The position numbers and the translations under genes are program-made. Under the pieces are notes generated by a model. It was not told the origin of the DNA, searched no databases, and saw nothing but the letters and a program-made list of their open reading frames with translations. A stretch of DNA of 56,970 nt from assembly GCA_037478855.1 (NCBI GenBank), contig JBBFLY010000009.1:1-56970 (forward strand). Reading direction: 5' to 3'. This document shows positions 53,101 through 56,970 of this stretch, one piece after another. Every line of letters begins with the position of its first letter. Position 1 is the stretch's first letter. This DNA comes from Rhabdothermincola sp037478855. GTDB taxonomy: Bacteria; Actinomycetota; Acidimicrobiia; Acidimicrobiales; Acidimicrobilacustridaceae.

Positions 53101-53624
53101 ACGAGAGCCGCTCGTCGGAGTGGATGCGCTTCCGGTTCCCCCGGCAGCCCCGGGCGCCGTGGCTGTGCATCGCCGACTTCTTCCGGTCGGTGGAGTCAGG
53201 TGAGGTCGACTACGCCGCGTTCCACATCGTGACGATGGGCTCCCGGGTGAGTGAGCTCACGGCCGAGCTGTTCGCAGCCGACCGCTACCAGGAGTACCTG
53301 CTGCTGCACGGGCTCGGGGTGGAGATGGCTGAAGCGCTGGCAGAGTACTGGCATCGCCGGATCCGCGAGGAGTGGGGGTTCGCGCACGAGGACGGACCAA
53401 CCCTGGCCGGCCTGTTCCGCCAGCAGTACCGGGGCGGGCGCTACTCGTGGGGCTATCCCGCCTGCCCCGACCTGGAGGACAACGAGAAGGTGGCCGAGCT
53501 GCTCGACGCCGGTCGCATCGGCGTCGAGGTCAGCGAGGAGACCGGTTTCCAGTACCAGCCGGAGCAGACCACCTCCGCGATCATCTGCCACCACCCGCAG
53601 GCGAAGTACTTCGTCGCCCGCTGA
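50139..53624 (+). CDS. metH: Cobalamin-dependent methionine synthase
   Basis: Transfers methyl from 5-methyltetrahydrofolate to homocysteine via methylcobalamin. 1161 residues with all four modules: homocysteine domain (YDGAFGTGVQ; zinc cysteines in GINCATGP and GGCCGTTPEHL), folate domain (FLIIGERTNANGSKRF onward), B12 domain with GDVHDIGKNLVD (His734 is the cobalt ligand) and MSGLLVKSTLIMRENLEEL, and the AdoMet reactivation domain ending with RYSWGYPACPDLEDNEKV. GTG start supported by TAGCCT. Divergent from the adenosyltransferase gene. Confidence 0.96.
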   Translation: MTSSYLEAVRERVVIYDGAFGTGVQSKNLTADDFGGPELEGCNEILVVTRPDIITELHAGFLDVGVDVLETCTFGAFGVPLAEYGIADRAYELNLAAARLAKEVASDYSTADHPRWVAGSMGPGTKSPTLGQISFTELRDLYEIQARALIEGGVDLLLMETHFDLLCVKASVIGARRAMAATGRQVPLQIQVTMEMTGRMLLGTEIAAALGALEPLRPDVIGINCATGPAEMSEHLRHLSQHARTPISCIPNAGLPSVVDGKMHYDLSPEELAEHHARFITELGITVVGGCCGTTPEHLRAVVERCRDLQPAQRQPRHEPGATSIYSLVPFEQDTSFLIIGERTNANGSKRFREAMLAGDWDVCVQMAKDQIREGAHVLDLCVDYVGRDGRRDMDELVLRLATQSSAPLVLDSTEPQVMEAGLQRFGGRAILNSANLEEGDGPGSRFDRVMRLAQQYGAAVICLLIDEEGQARDVEWKMRVAHRIHDLATTRYGLEPSDLLFDALTFPLSTGDEDLRGDAKATIEAIRRIKAELPGVYTTLGVSNVSFGLKPAARHVLNSVFLHECVQAGLDSAIVHAGRIMPLNRIPEDQREVCLDLIYDRRDAGYDPLQKLLAVFEDVQEVRAEREDRSGWPVERRLSQRIIDGDRDGLTDDLDEALAKGTPALDIINDTLLAGMKVVGELFASGEMQLPFVLQSAETMKAAVAYLEPHMERAADSSAKGRIVLATVKGDVHDIGKNLVDIILTNNGYEVHNLGIKVGIAEMIDKALEVGADAIGMSGLLVKSTLIMRENLEELNARGLAHIPVLLGGAALTRSYVERDLRQVYEGRVFYGKDAFEGLWVMDRLCQIRDTGVDDDPDWGRVPSSSRVPARSSLEPTEVDPDSLPSRSPELVTDNPVFVPPFLGSKIVKGIPLDDIAEYLNETALFRNQWQFRPEKGETDEEFKARIRPVLRDEMAKAKASDALVPQVVYGYFAVNGEGQDLIIWKDESRSSEWMRFRFPRQPRAPWLCIADFFRSVESGEVDYAAFHIVTMGSRVSELTAELFAADRYQEYLLLHGLGVEMAEALAEYWHRRIREEWGFAHEDGPTLAGLFRQQYRGGRYSWGYPACPDLEDNEKVAELLDAGRIGVEVSEETGFQYQPEQTTSAIICHHPQAKYFVAR

Positions 53625-53688
53625 GCGATCCGAGCACCCGAGGCGGCGCTCCGGCGGGCCTGCTCGCGTGACGGGGGGACCCACCCGC

Positions 53689-54603
53689 TCAGCCGACCGG
53701 TGCTGGGAGCCGCTGCTCGAGCGTGGCCGCATCGGCGAAGAGATCGCCGAAGCGCTCCACACGCTCGAGGACCTCGCCGGCTTCGAACGACAGCGCCCCA
53801 CCCGCGGCAGCGGCCTGCACCTCCTCCCAGGTCACCGGCGTCGACACGGTCGGCCGGGGGCGGCCCCGCAGGGAGTAAGCGCAGATCGTCGTCTTGAAGT
53901 AGTCGTTCTGGCTCCAGTCGATGAGCACCTTCCCGGTGCGGATCTCCCTCCGCTGCCCGGTCACCACCAGCGAGCCGTGCTGCTTCTCGATGAGCTGGGC
54001 GACCGCGTGCGAGAACGCCTTGGCCTGGTCGGTGCGGTGAGGGGTGTTGAGCGGCACGTAGAGCTGCAAGCCCTTCGAGCCCGAGGTCTTCGCCAGCGTC
54101 CGCAGGCCGAGGGTCTCGAGCGTCTCTCGGAGCAGCAGCGCCACTCGGGCGCACTCCAGCATGCCGGCGGGCGGGCCGGGATCGAGATCGAAGACGACCA
54201 TCGTGGGGGCGTACATGTCCGTTGCACGCGACATCGGGGTGTGCAGCTCCAACGCAGCGAGGTTCGCGGCCCACACCAGCGACGCGGCAGAGTCGAGCAC
54301 GCAGTAGCGGATCGGCCCGCCTCGATCACCCGGTCCCGGGGCGACCGTCACCCACTCGGGGCGGTGTCCGGGGCAGCGCTTCTCGAAGAAGGACTCGCCG
54401 TCCACCCCGTCTGGGAAGCGCCGGAAGGTGACGATGCGATCCCGAAGGTGGGTGAGCATCACCGGCGCGATGCGCGCGTAGTAGTCGATCACGTCGGCCT
54501 TGGTGAAGCCCACCTCGGGATAGAGCACCTTGTCGAGGTTGGTGAGCCTGATCCGGCGCCCGTCGATCTCGACGGTGGTCGTCGACATGGAGCTGTCAGG
54601 CAC
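53689..54603 (-). CDS. LigD-type polymerase/primase domain protein of end joining
   Basis: 304 residues, a stand-alone LigD PolDom that adds nucleotides, mostly ribonucleotides, at double-strand break ends. LTNLDKVLYPEVGFTKADVI at the N-terminus, VVFDLDPGPPAG with the two metal-binding aspartates, KTSGSKGLQLYVPL, VLIDWSQNDYFKTTICAYSL and RPTVSTPVTWEEV are diagnostic. There is no ligase or nuclease module in the protein. The GTG at 54603 abuts the Ku stop; an ATG at 54588 is an alternative. It forms an operon with Ku. Confidence 0.93.
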   Translation of the reverse strand: MPDSSMSTTTVEIDGRRIRLTNLDKVLYPEVGFTKADVIDYYARIAPVMLTHLRDRIVTFRRFPDGVDGESFFEKRCPGHRPEWVTVAPGPGDRGGPIRYCVLDSAASLVWAANLAALELHTPMSRATDMYAPTMVVFDLDPGPPAGMLECARVALLLRETLETLGLRTLAKTSGSKGLQLYVPLNTPHRTDQAKAFSHAVAQLIEKQHGSLVVTGQRREIRTGKVLIDWSQNDYFKTTICAYSLRGRPRPTVSTPVTWEEVQAAAAGGALSFEAGEVLERVERFGDLFADAATLEQRLPAPVG

Positions 54604-55482
54604 TCAACCCGCGACGCTTCGAGCGTCGTTGGCAGCGCTGCCGGTCGAGGAAGCCGGCCCGTCCTCCCCTGGGGACCCGTCTGCACTCGGCCCGCGGCGA
54701 CGTTGCCTCGCCGCCGCGGCGACCGACGCTTCGAGAGCCGCCATCAGGTCGACAACGGGCGCGGGCTGCGCATCGGCTATGGCGGTCACGATCTGCTCAC
54801 CCTGCGCCTTCCGCTCGATCAGGTCGAGCACTGCCTCACGGTAGGTGTCGTGGAACTTCTCCGGCTCGAAGTCCGTCGAGAGCGTGGTGATCAGCTGGCG
54901 GGCCATCGCCAGCTCTCGCTCCGCAAGGTCCAGGTCTCCGAGCTCCGCCAGCTCCGGGATCTGCATCGGATCGTTGATCTCATCTGCGTACACCATCGTC
55001 GACAGCACGAGGAGCCCGTCCTTGGGTCGGATGGCGACCAGATGCTGTCTGGTCCGCAGGACGACGTGCGCGATGGCGACCTTCCCCTCCTGCTCCATGG
55101 CCCTGGCGAGAAGCGCATAGGGCTTGGCCGCCGAGTCCGGCGCCACGTAGTAGGCGCTGTCGTAGAAGATCGGGTCGATCGTCGCGAGGTCGACGAACTC
55201 CTCGACCTCGATCGTGCGGAGCGCTTCGGGGTCGAGCGCCGCCAGCTCCTCGTCGGTGACGACGACGTAGTCGCCCGAGCTCAGCTCATAGCCTTTGACG
55301 ACCTGCTCCCAGGGGACCTCTTCACCGGTCTCGGCCGAGACCCGCTTCTGTCTGATCGGCGAGCGGCTGCGAGCGTCGAGCAAGTGGAACCGGACGTTCT
55401 TGCGCGTCACCGCGCGGTACAGCTTCACCGGGATGTTCACCAGCCCGAAGCTGATCGACCCGCTCCAGATGGCCTGCGGCAT
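54604..55482 (-). CDS. ku: Ku DNA-end-binding protein
   Basis: Homodimeric ring that threads onto broken DNA ends and recruits LigD. 292 residues from the ATG at 55482 (MPQAIWSGSISFGLVNIPVK), preceded by a GGGGAAGGGAAG ribosome binding site; the open frame upstream has no Ku-like sequence. VRFHLLDARSRSPIRQKRV, YVVVTDEELAALDP, AIRPKDGLLVLSTMVYADE, and FEPEKFHDTYREAVLDLIERK are family segments. The C-terminal tail is Arg-rich then acidic, without the long lysine-rich extension of some actinobacterial Ku proteins. Confidence 0.95.
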   Translation of the reverse strand: MPQAIWSGSISFGLVNIPVKLYRAVTRKNVRFHLLDARSRSPIRQKRVSAETGEEVPWEQVVKGYELSSGDYVVVTDEELAALDPEALRTIEVEEFVDLATIDPIFYDSAYYVAPDSAAKPYALLARAMEQEGKVAIAHVVLRTRQHLVAIRPKDGLLVLSTMVYADEINDPMQIPELAELGDLDLAERELAMARQLITTLSTDFEPEKFHDTYREAVLDLIERKAQGEQIVTAIADAQPAPVVDLMAALEASVAAAARQRRRGPSADGSPGEDGPASSTGSAANDARSVAG

Positions 55483-55511
55483 GGGCTCTTCCCTTCCCCG
55501 GGGGCGCCCGC

Positions 55512-56396
55512 TCAACCCGAGAGTAGCGCCCGGGCCACCAGATCGGTGCCGAACGCGGTGAGGATCGCCAGATAGAGCAGGCCGGTCGCAGCCATCACCG
55601 CGGAGTAGTACCGCTCCTTGAGGGCCAGCCGGGTCACCACCACGAGGCCCCCGGTGGTCAGCGCGCAGGCGACCCAGAACCACGACAGCAGACCGTTGTA
55701 GCCGTCGTCGATGGTGCCGTTGAGTGCGGAGATCATGCCTGTGGGGACGAGCAGGAGCGCTACCTCCGGAACCCACAGCCAACCGACCCAACGGACCAGC
55801 TCGAGCAGCGGCCCGCGCGCGAGACCGGGCTGCACCAGGTACCAGTGACCGAGCAGCATGGCGTCGGTGACCGCACCCAGGAAGGCGGCACCGACCACGA
55901 ACCGGGCGACCGCGAGCCAGTGGGGCCCGCCCGATGCGAGTGCCGCGGCCACCACGCCGAGGAAGCCGATGCAGGGCGCGACGAGGTCGAGCCACGGCGG
56001 GAACTCCCGCGCTGACGGGTCGCGCTCATGCGGGGCGCGGTCGATGCCGGTCATCGCGGCGACGCGGGCCGAGCGCTGCTCGGCGAGCGCGACCTGACCC
56101 GAGACGCCGGCGCGGCGGCGGGCCACCGAGACCGCGAGCGCGACACCGGCCGCGATCGCGGTGCCCACGGAGGCGAGGTCGCGGACCGGCTCGGGGTCGA
56201 TGACGAAGCCGCCGACGTACGCCGCGCCGAGCGCCATCAACCCGAACGTCGAGCGCATCAACCACCCGTAGCCGAGCCCGACCTCCCGCCGGCGGGTCGT
56301 GACCCACAGGAACAGCAGACCACCCGCTGCCCACTGGAGGAGGAAGGACGCCCCGTCGAAGCCGATCACCGCAGCGACCGCCTCATCCTGCGTCAA
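55512..56396 (-). CDS. Conserved-looking polytopic membrane protein, function unknown
   Basis: 294 residues with about eight hydrophobic segments (FLLQWAAGGLLFLWVT, LMALGAAYVGGFVID, LVAPCIGFLGVVAAALAS, FVVGAAFLGAVTDAMLLGHW and others). LGHWYLVQPGLARGPLLELVRWVGWLW between helices contains His, Trp and Arg that might bind a ligand. A soluble loop of ~50 residues follows helix three or four. I recognise no family. It overlaps the peptidase gene upstream by 14 bases and ends 30 bases before the Ku start. Confidence 0.75.
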   Translation of the reverse strand: MTQDEAVAAVIGFDGASFLLQWAAGGLLFLWVTTRRREVGLGYGWLMRSTFGLMALGAAYVGGFVIDPEPVRDLASVGTAIAAGVALAVSVARRRAGVSGQVALAEQRSARVAAMTGIDRAPHERDPSAREFPPWLDLVAPCIGFLGVVAAALASGGPHWLAVARFVVGAAFLGAVTDAMLLGHWYLVQPGLARGPLLELVRWVGWLWVPEVALLLVPTGMISALNGTIDDGYNGLLSWFWVACALTTGGLVVVTRLALKERYYSAVMAATGLLYLAILTAFGTDLVARALLSG

Positions 56397-56970
56397 CGGA
56401 CACCAGGGCGTGCTCGGCCCGGTTCAGCGACTCCGGTCCCGCCTTCCCCACGGCCACGATGTCCTCCAGTCGGACGCCGAAGCGACCCGGCAGGTAGATG
56501 CCCGGTTCGATCGAGAAGACGTGACCCGGCTGCAGCGCGCGGCGGTTACCAGCGACGATGTAGGGCTCCTCGTGCTCCTCCACGCCGATGCCGTGGCCGG
56601 TGCGGTGGACGAAGGCGCCACCGAACCCGGCGTCGCTGATGATCCGACGCGCGATGGCGTCGACGTCCTCGCAGGCCACGCCGGGCATCGCCCCTGCGAC
56701 CGCTGCCTGCTGCGCGTCGCGCAGCACCGCGTACAGGTCGCGGACCTCCGCCGGGGGCTCACCCGTGAACACGCAGCGGGTGATGTCCGAGCAGTAGCCC
56801 GCACCATCCTCGGCGGGCATCGTGCCACCGAAGTCGCACAGCACCAGCTCGTCGGCTCGGATGACCCGACACCCCGGCTCGTGGTGGGGGCTGGCGGCGT
56901 TCTCCCCCGCAGCGACGATGGCGAAGTTCACCCGCCGGTGGCCCTCGGCGAGGAGGCGCCGACCCAGATC
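56383..56970 (-). CDS. M24 metallopeptidase (Xaa-Pro aminopeptidase-like), 5' end outside window
   Basis: The frame is open to the right edge of the window, so only the C-terminal 195 residues are seen; the GTG at 56931 is internal. All five metal ligands of the pita-bread fold are present: Asp in LVLCDFGGT, Asp in YCSDITRCVF, His in HRTGHGIGVEEHEEP, Glu in FSIEPGIYLPG and Glu in VRLEDIVAV. The length of the missing part would decide between a full Xaa-Pro aminopeptidase with an N-terminal creatinase domain and a methionine-aminopeptidase-like short form; the sequence HHEPGCRVIRADELVLCDFG favours the former. Confidence 0.9.
   Translation of the reverse strand, partial: DLGRRLLAEGHRRVNFAIVAAGENAASPHHEPGCRVIRADELVLCDFGGTMPAEDGAGYCSDITRCVFTGEPPAEVRDLYAVLRDAQQAAVAGAMPGVACEDVDAIARRIISDAGFGGAFVHRTGHGIGVEEHEEPYIVAGNRRALQPGHVFSIEPGIYLPGRFGVRLEDIVAVGKAGPESLNRAEHALVSVDAG

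Overview
The window reads as one continuous chromosomal segment of a high-GC actinobacterium. Almost every third codon position is G or C. GTG starts and 1-4 base start/stop overlaps (GTGA, ATGA, TGATG) are common, and many genes have a TAnnnT box 6-9 bases before the start codon with no Shine-Dalgarno sequence, which suggests leaderless transcripts. The gene set (LpdA-type quinone reductase, AccA3-like carboxylase, B12-dependent mutase and methionine synthase, Ku plus polymerase-only LigD, LCP protein, Wzm/Wzt) fits Actinobacteria. Class Acidimicrobiia is my guess, an inference from gene style without any search. I saw no rRNA, tRNA, CRISPR array, insertion sequence or prophage, and no gap between genes longer than 300 bases.

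Layout. (1) 1-10401, minus strand: start of a lipoprotein, then a surface-sugar cluster with NDP-sugar epimerase, sugar nucleotidyltransferase, a His-rich membrane-anchored protein, three GT4 glycosyltransferases, UDP-glucuronate decarboxylase, UDP-glucose dehydrogenase and an LCP ligase. (2) 10443-22675, metabolism: acyl-CoA dehydrogenase, PabB/PabC, BirA facing a biotin-dependent carboxylase, LpdA, a FetAB-like ABC exporter, and methylmalonyl-CoA mutase with its MeaB chaperone. (3) 22683-31852, minus strand: ABC-dependent glycan export (Wzm/Wzt) with a large multi-domain glycosyltransferase and a methyltransferase fusion, then a DUF2142-like membrane protein on the plus strand. (4) 33510-46265, minus strand: RmlA-like, RmlB, RmlC and RmlD, a GT2 enzyme, two secreted proteins sharing eight copies of a ~100-residue repeat, a lipoprotein, a flippase-like protein and a rhodanese-MoeB fusion. 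(5) 46329-56970, housekeeping: Sir2, a putative DNA-binding protein, PepA, PduO, MetH, LigD/Ku, a membrane protein and the 3' part of an M24 peptidase gene.

How it fits together. Regions 1, 3 and 4 can make UDP-glucuronate, UDP-xylose and dTDP-rhamnose, assemble a glycan with at least eight glycosyltransferase genes, export it (Wzm/Wzt, possibly also the flippase) and attach it to peptidoglycan (LCP). The secreted GH25 muramidase and its repeat-sharing partner sit among the rhamnose genes and may remodel or bind the same wall. PduO, MutB-MeaB and MetH form a B12 theme with propionyl/methylmalonyl-CoA metabolism.

Most worth follow-up: the eight-copy secreted repeat family, the TAnnnT start architecture (including stop codons that supply half of a -10 box), a flippase whose expected start codon is ATC, a His-rich extracytoplasmic domain, a 28-codon ORF that exactly bridges rmlC and rmlB, and a 10-bp-period repeat before a putative winged-helix gene.
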